Positions 53,290 to 63,648 of a stretch of DNA of 64,000 nucleotides are shown in pieces. The notes beneath the pieces are model-generated. The model made no database searches, was not told where the DNA came from, and worked only from the letters and a program-made list of their open reading frames with translations. The stretch is from Coralliovum pocilloporae (GTDB lineage: Bacteria > Pseudomonadota > Alphaproteobacteria > Rhizobiales > Cohaesibacteraceae), in assembly GCF_030845175.1 (NCBI RefSeq), contig NZ_CP132542.1:2081501-2145500 (forward strand). Reading direction: 5' to 3'. How positions within the stretch are numbered: position 1 is the stretch's first letter; each line of letters opens with the position of its first letter. Made by a program: the position numbers and the translations under genes.

Positions 53290-54777
53290 TCAGGTTCCGC
53301 AAAAGGTTTTGCGGACCTGCTCTTCCGGTTTCGGTGGTGCCTGATAAGCCTTCTTGTCCGGCTGGTCATCAAACGGGCGGGACAGAACGTCAATTAAGAT
53401 CTCAAAAGGGGTGAAATCATCCCGTAGGCCCGCCTGAATAGCGTCTTCAACTCGATGATTGCGCGGAATATAGGCGGGATTGATACGCTTCATATGGGCC
53501 TGTCGCTCAAGATCGGACCGTGTTTCCTGGCCAAGGCGTCGCCGCCAGTCGGACAGCCATTCCACAGCACGATGCGGGGCTTTGAAAAGGTCAAGAAACG
53601 CCTGATCTGCTGTGATGTCTGCCTCAATGGCAAGATCCGAGAGCGTGCGGAAGACCAGAGTGAAATCGGCCTCATTTTCTGCCATCAGTGTCAGAAGTCG
53701 GTGAGCCAAGTCGAGGTCTGTACGCTCTTCAATGGCTAAGCCTATCTTCTGCCGCAGGGCCTGCTCCCAACCTGTGTTGAAGTGCTCCGAGAACTGGCCC
53801 AGTGCATCCTTTGCGAGGGTGGCGGCTGTATCACGGTCATTATCGATCAGGGGCAGCAGTGATGTTGCAAGCTGGGTCAGGTTCCACTGGGCCACAGCGG
53901 GCTGTTGCTGATAGGCATAGCGGCCGTACTGATCGATGGAACTGAAGACCCGGTCGGGATTGTACGCATCCATGAAAGCGCAGGGGCCATAGTCAATCGT
54001 CTCGCCGGAGATGGTCATATTGTCGGTATTCATCACCCCGTGGATGAAACCGACAGACAGCCAGCGGATGACCAGTTCAGCCTGACGATGAACGACCGCT
54101 TCAAGAAGAGCTAGATAGGGGTTCTCTACGTGTTTCAGGTCCGGGTCATGCCGGTCGATTGCATAGTCTGCCAGCCGCATCAGAGCATCATCATCCCGGC
54201 GGGCGGCAAAATACTGAAATGTCCCGACCCGGAGATGACTGCGGGCAATGCGCGTCAGAACAGCACCGGGGTAAAGCAGTTCCCGAATGACCCGGTCAGC
54301 TGTGGTGACAGCAGCGAGTGCACGTGTGGTCGGAATGCCAAGAGCGGCCATGGCTTCAGAGAGAATATACTCCCTCAGAACAGGTCCCAGCCAGGCCCGT
54401 CCATCACCACCTCGGGAATAAGGTGTGCGACCTGCTCCCTTGAGCTGAAGGTCATAGCGCAGGCCATCTGAGCCGATAAGTTCTCCCAGAAGGATGGCTC
54501 GCCCGTCACCCAGTTGCGGGACCCAGCCGCCAAACTGGTGGCCAGCATAGACCATGGCCAGTGGAGCAGCGCCATCCGGTACGTGGTTCCCGGCCAGCAT
54601 GGCAATGCCGTCTGATGTCTTCAGGTTTTCCGGATCAAGGCCCAGATGGCGGGCCAGAGGCTCATTCAGACGGATCAGCCCAGGCTCGGCCACAGGGGTT
54701 GGGGCCAGGCGTGCATAAAACCTGTCCGGCAGGCGTGCATAGCTGTTGTCGAACGGAATTGCTTCAATGTCTGCCAT
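53290..54777 (-). CDS. selO: SelO/YdiU-type protein adenylyltransferase
   Basis: Pseudokinase that AMPylates proteins. About 495 residues. Typical SelO motifs: [23 protein letters not shown] near residue 75, the active-site segment [23 protein letters not shown] and a C-terminal NHRVEDAI with NPAYIPRN. Start taken at 54777 ([16 protein letters not shown], which matches the family start); the ATG at 54795 is in frame. Confidence 0.93.
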   Translation of the reverse strand: MADIEAIPFDNSYARLPDRFYARLAPTPVAEPGLIRLNEPLARHLGLDPENLKTSDGIAMLAGNHVPDGAAPLAMVYAGHQFGGWVPQLGDGRAILLGELIGSDGLRYDLQLKGAGRTPYSRGGDGRAWLGPVLREYILSEAMAALGIPTTRALAAVTTADRVIRELLYPGAVLTRIARSHLRVGTFQYFAARRDDDALMRLADYAIDRHDPDLKHVENPYLALLEAVVHRQAELVIRWLSVGFIHGVMNTDNMTISGETIDYGPCAFMDAYNPDRVFSSIDQYGRYAYQQQPAVAQWNLTQLATSLLPLIDNDRDTAATLAKDALGQFSEHFNTGWEQALRQKIGLAIEERTDLDLAHRLLTLMAENEADFTLVFRTLSDLAIEADITADQAFLDLFKAPHRAVEWLSDWRRRLGQETRSDLERQAHMKRINPAYIPRNHRVEDAIQAGLRDDFTPFEILIDVLSRPFDDQPDKKAYQAPPKPEEQVRKTFCGT

Positions 54778-54843
54778 GCTCGTGCTCGCCACCATAACCT
54801 TATATCGTCCCTGACAATATAGGGCTTGGTGTCGGCAATGCCA

Positions 54844-55602
54844 TCATTCAGCCGCGAGGGCCGTTGGCGTGCAGCAGGTCAGATAGCGCCGGGTTGCATC
54901 AGCAAAGCCATAAAGCAGTGCATCCGCTGTCAGGCCATGCCCGATAGAGACTTCCCGGACAAAGGGAATGCGCGCAAGAAGCGGCGGCAGATTATCCAGT
55001 GTCAGGTCATGTCCGGCATTCACATCCAGACCACAGGCTCGAGCCGCTTCAGCCGTTGCAGCCAGTCTGGCTAGCAGCTGTGCCTTTTCCTGTTCGTCAA
55101 ACATGTCACCATAAGGACCGGTGTAGAGCTCGACCCGGTCCGCTCCAACATCGCGGGCCAGCAGTGCGATGGCCGGGTCGTCATCCACAAACAGGGAAAC
55201 CCGCATGCCGCCTGTTTTCAGGCGCGAGATAACCGTCTTGAGGAGGTCCTGATTGGCGGCAATATCCCAGCCGTGGTCTGACGTATTCTGGCTGGGATCA
55301 TCGGGAACAAGTGTAACCTGATCCGGTTTCACCTCTTCCACAAGAGACAGGAAGCGCTCGTCCGGATACCCTTCGATATTATATTCCCGGTCTCCATAGG
55401 TGTATGAGCGGATAACCTCATTCAGTTCAAACACATCGGTACGGCGAATATGACGCTCATCCGGACGCGGGTGAATGGTAATGCCATGGGCCCCGGCATC
55501 CAGAACAATACGTGCCATCCCGGTCACACTTGGCCATGGCAGGTCACGACGGTTACGGAGCATTGCCACCGCATTCAAATTGACACTCAGATCCGTCGAC
55601 AT
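54844..55602 (-). CDS. pdxJ: Pyridoxine 5'-phosphate synthase
   Basis: Makes pyridoxine 5'-phosphate from deoxyxylulose 5-phosphate and amino-acetone phosphate. About 252 residues, TIM barrel. Motifs: [48 protein letters not shown] and [11 protein letters not shown]. Start at 55602 with GGGAGG 5 nt ahead; the longer frame to 55641 is not conserved in type. No acpS follows, unlike in gammaproteobacteria. Confidence 0.95.
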   Translation of the reverse strand: MSTDLSVNLNAVAMLRNRRDLPWPSVTGMARIVLDAGAHGITIHPRPDERHIRRTDVFELNEVIRSYTYGDREYNIEGYPDERFLSLVEEVKPDQVTLVPDDPSQNTSDHGWDIAANQDLLKTVISRLKTGGMRVSLFVDDDPAIALLARDVGADRVELYTGPYGDMFDEQEKAQLLARLAATAEAARACGLDVNAGHDLTLDNLPPLLARIPFVREVSIGHGLTADALLYGFADATRRYLTCCTPTALAAE

Positions 55603-55745
55603 CATCGCCTCCCGGTCAAACCAGTAGGAGTCTTCGGCCAAAACAGCCGGAACTCATCACAGTTTTAACAGGATGATGTATTTTTGGCCCTATGAAAAGT
55701 GCCAAATAAACAAAGAGACAGAACCAAGGTATGTTTGGCTTGGTA

Positions 55746-56735
55746 CTACTTCAGCAATTCACCATCCGGATGGAAGGCCCGATAGGCGAAGGCGAATGTT
55801 ACATCATAGACCACCGCGCTCTGCCGGTTGCCGCTATGTCTGAGAGCGGTGACATTGCCGACATCCTTTCCATCGGCAATCGCTTCTGTATCAAGAGCTG
55901 AGTTCTGACCTGCAATCCAGCGCAGTTCCACGTCGCCCAGGCGCAAGCGACCGTCCTCCCGCAGACGCGGCAGGGTAACAGCTCTCGGCTGTCCCGCTTT
56001 TGTATCCTTGATAACGACCACACGGGTCATCGGGTCCACATCACTCGGCAGATTGCCCATGAACAGCGGATAGGGGCGATCCCGGCTGTCATAATTCACA
56101 TATGGATTCTCTCCATAGCGTCGAAGACCGTCATGGTTGGGGACGAGAACCTTGCCGTTTGGATAGGCTGTCCGGAACAGTTCGAAGGATTCAACCGTGA
56201 CCGGCAACATGGTCAGCCGATCGCCTGTCTTCTTCCCGACAATGGCCTCGCCGGTGAACTGCTGCCACCAGCTTTCCGTCTTGCGATCATACATGATCAT
56301 GTCGGACTTGCGTAAAAGGCCCGTTGTTCCGAACTCAACGCTCTCGCCATCAAGCTGCCGTTGAAAGGCAATTGCTGAATTGCAGAGCGGGCAATAGGTG
56401 ACAGCGACAGGAACACCGCCCACCGTGTCGTTGACGATTTCGTGCCATGTCATGATACGCAGGGGATAGGCGCGTACATCGCCATTGATCTCCAGGCGAA
56501 TGACCGGTTCTTTCGGCTGGACTGTCTGCTCGCTTGTTGCCGATACAAACCGGGGGTCATCAATGGAGGGAATGCCATCGCGGGGCGGGCCGCCGGAAAC
56601 GATTTCGTCCATCTCGACTGACGAGACATTGAAATCCGTCATCCAGCCATGGGTCATGAAGCCCTGACTGTAGGACGTGGCAGCACCTGACAGGGTTGCG
56701 ATAACAAAGAGGCCGGCAGCAATCAGTCGGCGCAT
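55746..56735 (-). CDS. Exported DUF3179-family protein
   Basis: 329 residues with a signal peptide (MRRLIAAGLFVIATLSGAAT). DUF3179 segments are clear: PRDGIPSIDDPRFV, MTWHEIVNDTVGGVPVAVTYCPLCNSAIAF and KTESWWQQFTGEAIVG. Two Cys in CPLC could bind metal or form a disulfide. Biochemical role unknown. Single gene between pdxJ and the Nudix operon. Confidence 0.88.
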   Translation of the reverse strand: MRRLIAAGLFVIATLSGAATSYSQGFMTHGWMTDFNVSSVEMDEIVSGGPPRDGIPSIDDPRFVSATSEQTVQPKEPVIRLEINGDVRAYPLRIMTWHEIVNDTVGGVPVAVTYCPLCNSAIAFQRQLDGESVEFGTTGLLRKSDMIMYDRKTESWWQQFTGEAIVGKKTGDRLTMLPVTVESFELFRTAYPNGKVLVPNHDGLRRYGENPYVNYDSRDRPYPLFMGNLPSDVDPMTRVVVIKDTKAGQPRAVTLPRLREDGRLRLGDVELRWIAGQNSALDTEAIADGKDVGNVTALRHSGNRQSAVVYDVTFAFAYRAFHPDGELLK

Positions 56736-56870
56736 TCAAGACTCCATTGAGCAGAAGAAAACAGGAGTCTGATGGATTTTGAGACGTCAGGAAAGACAGG
56801 CGCCGGTCAATACGGTTCAAGCCTCCGTGAAATTCCGTCAGGTATCCGAGCAGAAGCGTCAAAAGTTCCG

Positions 56871-57326
56871 TCAGTCGGAGAGGATTTTTGAGGCTTCCGA
56901 GATGAGAAGGCTCAGTTCCGGTGTGGTGCGCAGCTCTGCCAGTTCGTCCGGATGAACCCAGCGGGCAGATTGGGCATCATCGCCCGCCTGTAGGGTACCG
57001 TCCGTATAGTGAGCGGTGTGAACGGCAATAACAAAATGCGCGTTCAGAAGACCATCATCACCGCGGCTGATCACCTCATTCAACCTGACAAAGACCGGGT
57101 TGTCACAATTGAGGCCGGTTTCCTCAAAGAGTTCCCGGCGGGCGGCATCCGCCACAGTTTCCCCGAATTCCACATGACCGCCAGGCAGGCTCCAGACCCC
57201 TTCAAGAGGTGGTTTCCCGCGCTGTATCACAAGAACGTCGTCCCCTTTCCAGAGAGCGAGACTGGCCGCCATTTTGGGGCGAGGGGAATCAGAGTGAGAT
57301 GAAGATGAGGATGCGTCCCGGGTCAT
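56871..57326 (-). CDS. Nudix hydrolase
   Basis: 151 residues with an intact Nudix box in GGHVEFGETVADAARRELFEETGL (G-x5-E-x7-REL-x-EE-x-G). Likely hydrolyses a nucleotide diphosphate derivative; substrate not readable. The ATG overlaps the methyltransferase stop by 4 nt, making it the last gene of a three-gene unit. Confidence 0.92.
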   Translation of the reverse strand: MTRDASSSSSHSDSPRPKMAASLALWKGDDVLVIQRGKPPLEGVWSLPGGHVEFGETVADAARRELFEETGLNCDNPVFVRLNEVISRGDDGLLNAHFVIAVHTAHYTDGTLQAGDDAQSARWVHPDELAELRTTPELSLLISEASKILSD

Positions 57327-58897
57327 TCAGGATGAACCACACCGCTTCGGATCAGGGCGGGTAGCCACAGGCTTTTGAAATGTGGCAGGGCTTCAGACAG
57401 CGCCCGCAACCGCTCTGTCTGGTCGGTCACGGCAACACCATTCTGAACCCATGTTTTGCCGGATTCTGCGATCAGGCGTTCTGCGGTAACAACAGCCTGG
57501 TCCTCTCCGGCTTCCACTGTCGCCCGCAACAGCACAGCCGTTGTGAATCCGAGCCGGATCGGCAGGCCTGTGGCCGGTGCAGGCAGATAAACGTGGCCTT
57601 CCCGGAACAGTGTCTTGCCAAGCAGAACCTTTGACAGTTCATGACCATACTGAAGCTGTGCTGAAGCCGAGGCCTTGCCCGGGAGGTTGAATGTCTGCGC
57701 CGTGATAAACGGGCTGACCCAGCGCTGGACAATCAGCAACTTGATCCGCTCAGCCAGCTCATCCATTGACATGCCGCCAAGGGCTGGCAGAGCCTTGAGG
57801 TCTGCAAGTGTCAATGTCTGGTGCTGAAGGGCGTTGATGATCAGTGTGTTCTCGACATCAAGCGGTCGGGGGCCGTAGGTGTTGATTGCGCTGGCATCAG
57901 CAAGGGCACCAAGCTGAAGTCCTGCAAGACTGGTGGCAAGATCTTCAAGCGCCGGTGGTTCCGCGCAATTCAGATAGGTATCGGAGCGATGCTTCTCCAG
58001 TCGTTGAATGGAGCGCAGATCCTCACTCAGAAGACGGTCGGAATAGCGGCGGAGTTTGCTGCTGGAAGGCTCCCGGCCCATATTGTGGTCAAGCTTGGTA
58101 TTGCCACAATAATACATGCCGATATTCGAGAAATCGTTGGAGACTTCCGAGAAACTGAACGGTTGCCAGTGATCGTTGAAAAACTCATGGGCAACATAGT
58201 TCAGTGACTTGTTGGCCAGTTCGTCAAAGATGGCTTTTGCATCCGGATGCGCATCCGCATAGTCGAAGCCGTTCTCCATCATGGTGCGCAGGGACTGATA
58301 AGCTTTCTGGATGCGTTCGGCCGTGGTGCCGAAATGCCGATTGGCCGCCTGAACAAAGAGATTGCGCAGCGGCAGGAAAGAGGCCCAGCCCGGCAGGGTG
58401 TTATAACTGATGTTACAGGTGCCGCCCGGTTTCAGAAGCTCGTGGATGATCTGCCGGATGTGGCGGCGGGTCGGTTCGCCGACCCAGCTGTAAACGCCAT
58501 GCAGACTGATATGGTCAAACGGACGTATGTCCCTCTGGCCGATCACCTCTGAAAAGTCGGCTTCGTGGAAGAACAGGTTCTTCAGACCAGCCTTTTCCTT
58601 CAGCCGCTCGCCATTGTCGATATGCACCGGATTGATGTCGACAGCATGGAAAATGCCGCGCGGGAAACTGGCCGCGAGGGTCGCAATGCCAAGGCCGTTG
58701 CCGCAGCCAAGTTCCAGATATCTGAACCGCGGATTGGGCATGGAAAGCGGAATGCCGTTTGTGCAGGCCGAAAGAGCCATCATCGATGGAGACTGGCCGG
58801 GGAAGTACCGCGCAATATAGGGCGTGTCGAGAACCACACCGGCATTGGCCAGATCGGAAGTGTGCGACTGGGAAGACGGAGCAACCGACATAGTCAA
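57323..58897 (-). CDS. SAM methyltransferase with regulatory domain
   Basis: 524 residues. N-terminal class I methyltransferase (SAM site ELGCGNGLGIATLA at about 62-75, then VDINPVHI), a middle segment resembling the methyltransferase regulatory domain (about 210-310), and a C-terminal winged-helix-like tail (about 340-520). Similar proteins are seen beside outer-membrane or lysine-methylation genes in bacteria; the substrate here is unknown. It follows the 180-residue protein by 3 nt and overlaps the Nudix gene by 4 nt. Confidence 0.82.
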   Translation of the reverse strand: MTMSVAPSSQSHTSDLANAGVVLDTPYIARYFPGQSPSMMALSACTNGIPLSMPNPRFRYLELGCGNGLGIATLAASFPRGIFHAVDINPVHIDNGERLKEKAGLKNLFFHEADFSEVIGQRDIRPFDHISLHGVYSWVGEPTRRHIRQIIHELLKPGGTCNISYNTLPGWASFLPLRNLFVQAANRHFGTTAERIQKAYQSLRTMMENGFDYADAHPDAKAIFDELANKSLNYVAHEFFNDHWQPFSFSEVSNDFSNIGMYYCGNTKLDHNMGREPSSSKLRRYSDRLLSEDLRSIQRLEKHRSDTYLNCAEPPALEDLATSLAGLQLGALADASAINTYGPRPLDVENTLIINALQHQTLTLADLKALPALGGMSMDELAERIKLLIVQRWVSPFITAQTFNLPGKASASAQLQYGHELSKVLLGKTLFREGHVYLPAPATGLPIRLGFTTAVLLRATVEAGEDQAVVTAERLIAESGKTWVQNGVAVTDQTERLRALSEALPHFKSLWLPALIRSGVVHPE

Positions 58898-58900
58898 ACC

Positions 58901-59443
58901 TCAGTCAAACAGCGCATCGACGGCCACCTGGGCAGTCGGCAGCTCGGCGGCCAGCATCGGATCGGTTTTCTCGGAAACCCCGTTGATCACACTGCTCGCC
59001 TGATCCAGGAGCGGACGAATTTCGGAGGACACCTTGAAGGCGATCATGTCAAAGGCGGACGGGTCATCGGTATGAACCGCATTTTCCACGTTTTCAAGAA
59101 CCTGCAGCATATGCCGGTCAATCTCTGCGACCACGGTGTCGAGGCGATCTCTGGTTTCGTGTGAAGCTTGATTGAAGGCTTCAAGGGCAAGGGCCTTGTC
59201 CTTGAAATGGGAATGTTTGAAATAGGCATCATAGGTCATCGGTGACCAGCCCAGGACATCCTCCGCACAGTCCGGCATGGAACTGAGCATCTCAATCAGC
59301 ATGACAACTTCATTGAAGTGATTCAGGTAATCAGTCGCAAGGTAGGTATCCGGATTGATATTGGCAGCAGTCAGAGCATCTCTGTTAAGAGATGCGGCAG
59401 AATCTGACGGACTGCCATTTTGAGAAAACGAGTTTTCCATCAA
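58901..59443 (-). CDS. Unknown helical protein, partner of the methyltransferase
   Basis: 180 residues, mostly predicted helix, acidic, no signal peptide or motif I recognise (NPDTYLATDYLNHFNEVVMLIEML in the N-terminal third). It is the first gene of the tight methyltransferase-Nudix unit, so it may be a substrate or partner of the methyltransferase. MM at the start: either ATG (59443 or 59440) could be used. Confidence 0.75.
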   Translation of the reverse strand: MMENSFSQNGSPSDSAASLNRDALTAANINPDTYLATDYLNHFNEVVMLIEMLSSMPDCAEDVLGWSPMTYDAYFKHSHFKDKALALEAFNQASHETRDRLDTVVAEIDRHMLQVLENVENAVHTDDPSAFDMIAFKVSSEIRPLLDQASSVINGVSEKTDPMLAAELPTAQVAVDALFD

Positions 59444-59549
59444 TCACTTACCCCATATTTACCAAGAATTTTAACGCTCGACGGTTGCCAATCGGTTACG
59501 ATTCACGCTTTTCTTTGAAAAAAGATCGGAAATTCGGGAGGCACCGTCT

Positions 59550-60269
59550 ATGTGTGGCCGGTATGCGCTGAACAGCGAACTGTTTGAGGTTCAACAGGCC
59601 TTCAAGGTGGATGAGCAGCCGCAATGGGCCGCCCGCTATAATATTACCCCGACCCAACCGGCTTTCATTGTGCACCGCCAGAGCCAGGAGCGGACCGGAC
59701 AGCTTGTGCGCTGGGGGTTCGTACCATCATGGGCCAAAGATCCGGCGGCCATGAGCCTGATTATCAATGCGCGATCTGAAACGCTTGAGGAAAAGCCGTC
59801 TTTCAGGGCGGCCTATAAGCATCGGCGCTGTCTTGTCCCGGCAACCGGATTTTATGAATGGCAGCGGTCGGGCAAGACCAAAACACCCTATTGGGTGCCA
59901 CCGGCAGGGGGAGGCCTGATTGCCTTTGCCGGGATCTGGGAAACCTGGAGTGATGCGGCGGGCACGGAAATGGATACAATGGCTATCCTGACCACCGAGG
60001 CCAATGCGACGCTGGCCGCTATACATCACAGACAGCCGGTCGTCATTCACCCTGATCAGTTTGATGCCTGGCTTGGAATTGACCCGGTTTCTCCCTCGGA
60101 ACTGAAAGAGATGACGCGACCCGCTCCTGACGATTTCTTTGCCCCTGTCCGGGTGGGAGAGCGCATCAACAAGGCCATCCACGATGATGCGGACCTGCAG
60201 AAGCCGCTCAGTACCGAAGACATTGCAAAGGCCGATGCCGCCGTACAGGAACAGTTCAGTCTGTTTTGA
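59550..60269 (+). CDS. HMCES/YedK-type SOS-response-associated peptidase
   Basis: Forms a DNA-protein crosslink with abasic sites in single-stranded DNA through Cys2. 239 residues. It starts MCGRYAL and has NARSETLEEKPSF, RRCLVPATGFYEW and the catalytic HHRQPVV. GGGAGGC precedes the ATG. The stop overlaps the convergent FAD oxidase gene by 14 nt. Confidence 0.95.
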   Translation: MCGRYALNSELFEVQQAFKVDEQPQWAARYNITPTQPAFIVHRQSQERTGQLVRWGFVPSWAKDPAAMSLIINARSETLEEKPSFRAAYKHRRCLVPATGFYEWQRSGKTKTPYWVPPAGGGLIAFAGIWETWSDAAGTEMDTMAILTTEANATLAAIHHRQPVVIHPDQFDAWLGIDPVSPSELKEMTRPAPDDFFAPVRVGERINKAIHDDADLQKPLSTEDIAKADAAVQEQFSLF

Positions 60270-61689
60270 GAACCCGACCCGGATTGAGAATATGGTTCGG
60301 GTCGAAGCTGTCTTTCAGCCGATGCATCATGGCCAGCTCCAGAGGATCCTTGACCTCAGCCAGAAGGTCGCGTTTGAGGCGACCTATGCCATGCTCTGCG
60401 GAAATGGAGCCGTCATAAGACAGGACGATGTCATGCACGAGCCTGTTCATGTCGTCCCAGAGGGCAAGGAAGGCCGCCTTGTCCATGCCAACAGGCTGGC
60501 TCACATTGAAGTGCAGATTGCCGTCTCCCATGTGACCGAAGGGCACCGGGCGGGCCCCGGGGAGAAAGGCTTCGACGGCTGGCAGAGCCTCGTTCAGAAA
60601 AGCCGGGATGCTGGCAACCGGAACTGAGATATCGTGCTTGATTGAACCGCCTTCATGCTTCTGGACTTCCGATAGTCCATGTCGCAATGCCCAGAATTCC
60701 TGTGAATGTTGCAAGGATTCTGCAAGTGCGGCGTCTGCAATCTGCCCGGCCTCAAGCCTGCCTGAAAGAATGCTCTCGATAAGCCGGCGCGGCGAGGCAT
60801 CCGGCTGACTGGTGCTGAGATTCATCAGCACGTACCATGGATAGCGCCTCTCTATCGGGTCGCGGGTGTCCGATAGATGTCGCAGGGCGAAGTCTACGCC
60901 GATCCGCGGCATCAGTTCAAAGGCGGTCAGCATGGTGCCGGCCTGGGCCCGGGCTGTATTGAACAGGGCCAAGGCGTCCTCTGGCGAATGAACCGCAACA
61001 AAGGCTGCTTCTTCCTTAAGCGGTGCCGGAAACAGTTTGAGCACTGCGGCTGTAATAATCCCAAGGGTTCCCTCTGCACCGAGAAACAGCTGCTTCAGAT
61101 CATAGCCGGTATTGTCCTTGCGGAGCTTTCGGAGTCCGTTCCAGATCTCGCCGGTTGGCAGGACCACTTCCAGCCCGAGAACCAGATCCCGGGCGGAACC
61201 ATAGGCGAGAACGCCGGTGCCGCCTGCATTCGTTGAGAGATTGCCGCCAATCTGGCAGGTGCCTTGAGAAGCCAGGGAAAGAGGGAAAAGACGGTCGGCA
61301 TTCTCCGCTGCCTGCTGGACCGCTTCAAGGGTTACCCCTGCTTCAACGGTCATGCTGTTGCCCGATGCATCAACCTCTCGAATGCGGTTCAGACGGGAAA
61401 GCGAGAGAACGAATTCCTGACCATCCTCGGATGGGACCTGGCCACCAACCAGCCCTGTATTACCACCTTGCGGGACCAGGGGGACCTTGTGGTTGTTCGC
61501 TATCTGGATGATGCGGGCCACCGCTTCTGTGCTGTCAGGCCTCAAGACAGCAGGCGTCCTGCCGCGATAGAGATTCCGCCATTCGACCAGATAAGCGTGC
61601 TGGTCATCATCAGGAAGCAGTACAGTGTCCCTGCCGAGAAGAGCGATAAACTCCTCAAGTGCAGCCTGTGTTCGAGATGCGGATGTCAC
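60256..61689 (-). CDS. FAD-binding 2-hydroxyacid dehydrogenase (D-lactate/D-2-hydroxyglutarate type)
   Basis: 477 residues of the GlcD/D2HGDH family. PCMH FAD domain: LVPQGGNTGLVGGQVP (about 93-108), GGNLSTNAGGTGVLAYG, and the family helix DNTGYDLKQLFLGAEGTLG. C-terminal substrate domain: PFGHMGDGNLHFNVS and EHGIGRLKRDLL, which hold metal and hydroxyacid. Oxidises a D-2-hydroxyacid and passes electrons to the chain or a flavoprotein. Single gene. Confidence 0.9.
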   Translation of the reverse strand: MTSASRTQAALEEFIALLGRDTVLLPDDDQHAYLVEWRNLYRGRTPAVLRPDSTEAVARIIQIANNHKVPLVPQGGNTGLVGGQVPSEDGQEFVLSLSRLNRIREVDASGNSMTVEAGVTLEAVQQAAENADRLFPLSLASQGTCQIGGNLSTNAGGTGVLAYGSARDLVLGLEVVLPTGEIWNGLRKLRKDNTGYDLKQLFLGAEGTLGIITAAVLKLFPAPLKEEAAFVAVHSPEDALALFNTARAQAGTMLTAFELMPRIGVDFALRHLSDTRDPIERRYPWYVLMNLSTSQPDASPRRLIESILSGRLEAGQIADAALAESLQHSQEFWALRHGLSEVQKHEGGSIKHDISVPVASIPAFLNEALPAVEAFLPGARPVPFGHMGDGNLHFNVSQPVGMDKAAFLALWDDMNRLVHDIVLSYDGSISAEHGIGRLKRDLLAEVKDPLELAMMHRLKDSFDPNHILNPGRVLKTD

Positions 61690-62010
61690 ATGGCCTCCGA
61701 CAGTTTGGGCGTTTCCGGGACCATATCCGATAAGCGTCTCGCGCCAAAGCAGGAACAGGCCGGTTTCAAGGGCTTTAACAAATTGTTGCAGAGATTTACC
61801 GCACCTGGGCCCGCAGATCGGCTAACACAGTCGCAATCTGGCTGCAGCCGGACGAATCGGGCAATTGTCGGATAGGGATCAAGGACGAAGCGTACACGCG
61901 CTTGCAGCCCGGCGTCTCCTGTGTCATAGGAAGCCGCCAGCATGTGGGGCGGTTTCGGTTTACTCGAGCATGCAACAGACGGTTTGGGCTGGTCAAAGAC
62001 GAGGATGAAG

Positions 62011-62829
62011 ATGGTCGAAGTTCAGGGTTTGATGGCTGGCAAGCGCGGGCTCATCATGGGGGTCGCGAATAACCGTTCGATCGCCTGGGGAATTGCCAAG
62101 GCCTGTGCCGATGCTGGTGCTGAGCTGGCGTTTACCTATCAGGGTGATGCGCTGCGCAAGCGGGTCGAACCTCTGGCTGAACAACTTGGCGCCCATGTGG
62201 CCGGTCATTGCGATGTGACCGACGGAGCGACAATTGATGCAGTCTTCGCCAATCTTGAAGAGAAATGGGGCAAGATCGACTTCCTGGTTCACGCCATTGC
62301 CTTCTCAGACAAGGATGAGCTGACGGGCCGCTATGTGGACACTACGGCTGAGAACTTCACCCGGACACTCGATATTTCCTGTTATTCGCTGACAGCTGTT
62401 GCCCAGCGTGCGGAAAAACTGATGACCGATGGTGGCTCCATCCTGACACTCACCTATTATGGTGCTGAGAAGGTCATGCCGCACTACAATGTCATGGGCG
62501 TTGCCAAGGCTGCACTGGAAGCCAGCGTCAAATATCTGGCTGCCGATCTCGGCAAGAAGGGTATTCGCGTCAATTCCGTTTCCGCCGGACCGATCAAGAC
62601 TCTGGCTGCTTCCGGCATTGGTGACTTCCGCTATATCCTGAAATGGAACGAATACAATGCACCGCTGCGTCGTACGGTCTCGATTGAAGATGTGGGCATG
62701 TCGAGCCTCTATCTCCTGTCAGACATGTCTCGTGGCGTGACAGGCGAAACCCACCATGTGGATTCCGGTTATCATGTGGTTGGCATGAAAGCTGTTGATG
62801 CGCCTGATATCTCGGTGGTCAAAGACTGA
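62011..62829 (+). CDS. fabI: Enoyl-ACP reductase (NADH)
   Basis: Final reductive step of the fatty-acid elongation cycle. About 272 residues, SDR fold: N-terminal AGKRGLIMGVANNRSIAWGIAKA and the catalytic Tyr-x6-Lys in HYNVMGVAK. Substrate-loop segment GPIKTLAASGIGDF. Start at 62011, six nt after GAGG; the upstream in-frame ATG at 62005 is directly on that GAGG. Followed by a bidirectional terminator. Confidence 0.95.
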   Translation: MVEVQGLMAGKRGLIMGVANNRSIAWGIAKACADAGAELAFTYQGDALRKRVEPLAEQLGAHVAGHCDVTDGATIDAVFANLEEKWGKIDFLVHAIAFSDKDELTGRYVDTTAENFTRTLDISCYSLTAVAQRAEKLMTDGGSILTLTYYGAEKVMPHYNVMGVAKAALEASVKYLAADLGKKGIRVNSVSAGPIKTLAASGIGDFRYILKWNEYNAPLRRTVSIEDVGMSSLYLLSDMSRGVTGETHHVDSGYHVVGMKAVDAPDISVVKD

Positions 62830-62859
62830 CGCCGGAAAACGTTATCTGGAAAAATAAAA

Positions 62860-62889
62860 AAAGCCGCAGCTTCCCCAAGCTGCGGCTTT
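62860..62889. terminator. Bidirectional terminator, fabI / DoxX-like gene
   Basis: AAAGCCGCAGCTT (62860-62872) / AAGCTGCGGCTTT (62877-62889), loop CCCC, flanked by A- and T-rich tails; both convergent genes can use it. Confidence 0.92.
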
Positions 62890-62909
62890 CTTGTGACTGG
62901 ATCGGATGC

Positions 62910-63404
62910 TTATTCAGCAGCGACCGGAGCCGTGTAATCTTCTGCCTCTTCATCCCGCTTGGCGAAGAACAGATTGTCCAGAGCCAGACGGTCCATGGAC
63001 CGGAAGACAATCAGTGTAGCGGATGCTGCCAGGATGATGGCTGATGGGTAAAACAGGTGCTGGATGCCAGCAACCTTGGCAACCGGCAGATACAGACCAA
63101 ACGGGTCCAGAAGAGCCTGCCAGATGGCCAGAGAAGAGATGCCGGTAATCATCAGCTGAGCCGGTACTGCGAAACGACGCAGGAAACCGCTGGCCACACA
63201 GGCACCAACGACGATCTGCACATAACCGAAATAGTATTGCAGCGTCTTGATGCTGAACATGTCGAAGTAGAATTTCTTCGAAACCATGACGCCCATGCCC
63301 GGATTGACCACTTTAGCCAGGCCCCACCAGACCAGCAGCATGCCGATGGTGATGCGAAGAATAAGAAGAGCGATTTCCTGAGATGTAATCTGTTTGTTGT
63401 TCAT
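62910..63404 (-). CDS. DoxX-like membrane protein
   Basis: About 164 residues with four hydrophobic segments; the first is ALLILRITIGMLLVWWGLAK. The family's usual role is poorly known (linked to redox or quinone chemistry in some cases). Start at 63404 (MNNKQITSQ); the frame extends to 63449. Strongly similar to the next gene, so the pair is a tandem duplication. Confidence 0.8.
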   Translation of the reverse strand: MNNKQITSQEIALLILRITIGMLLVWWGLAKVVNPGMGVMVSKKFYFDMFSIKTLQYYFGYVQIVVGACVASGFLRRFAVPAQLMITGISSLAIWQALLDPFGLYLPVAKVAGIQHLFYPSAIILAASATLIVFRSMDRLALDNLFFAKRDEEAEDYTAPVAAE

Positions 63405-63596
63405 ACCCCTAACCCCTTTTGCGTTTGAGTGAGGGCAGGTTACGGGCAACTACTTAAATAAAAGCTATGGTAACAGCTCTAATCTTAGCGTGATGTGGTA
63501 TGAATTTGTGGTTTTATGATACTCAAATACGAATAAGAAAATATATTACAAAGGCTTGTGGAGATTTTACACAAAAGTAACAATACTTGCGATTTG

Positions 63597-63640
63597 CCTC
63601 AAAAAGGGGCTCGACAGTGTGCGAGACACCCTTTTTGAGG
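63597..63640. terminator. Hairpin between the tandem DoxX-like genes
   Basis: CCTCAAAAAGGG (63597-63608) / CCCTTTTTGAGG (63629-63640), with an inner CTCG/CGAG pairing; likely terminator of the upstream (right) copy. Confidence 0.6.
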
Positions 63641-63648
63641 TCTTGACC

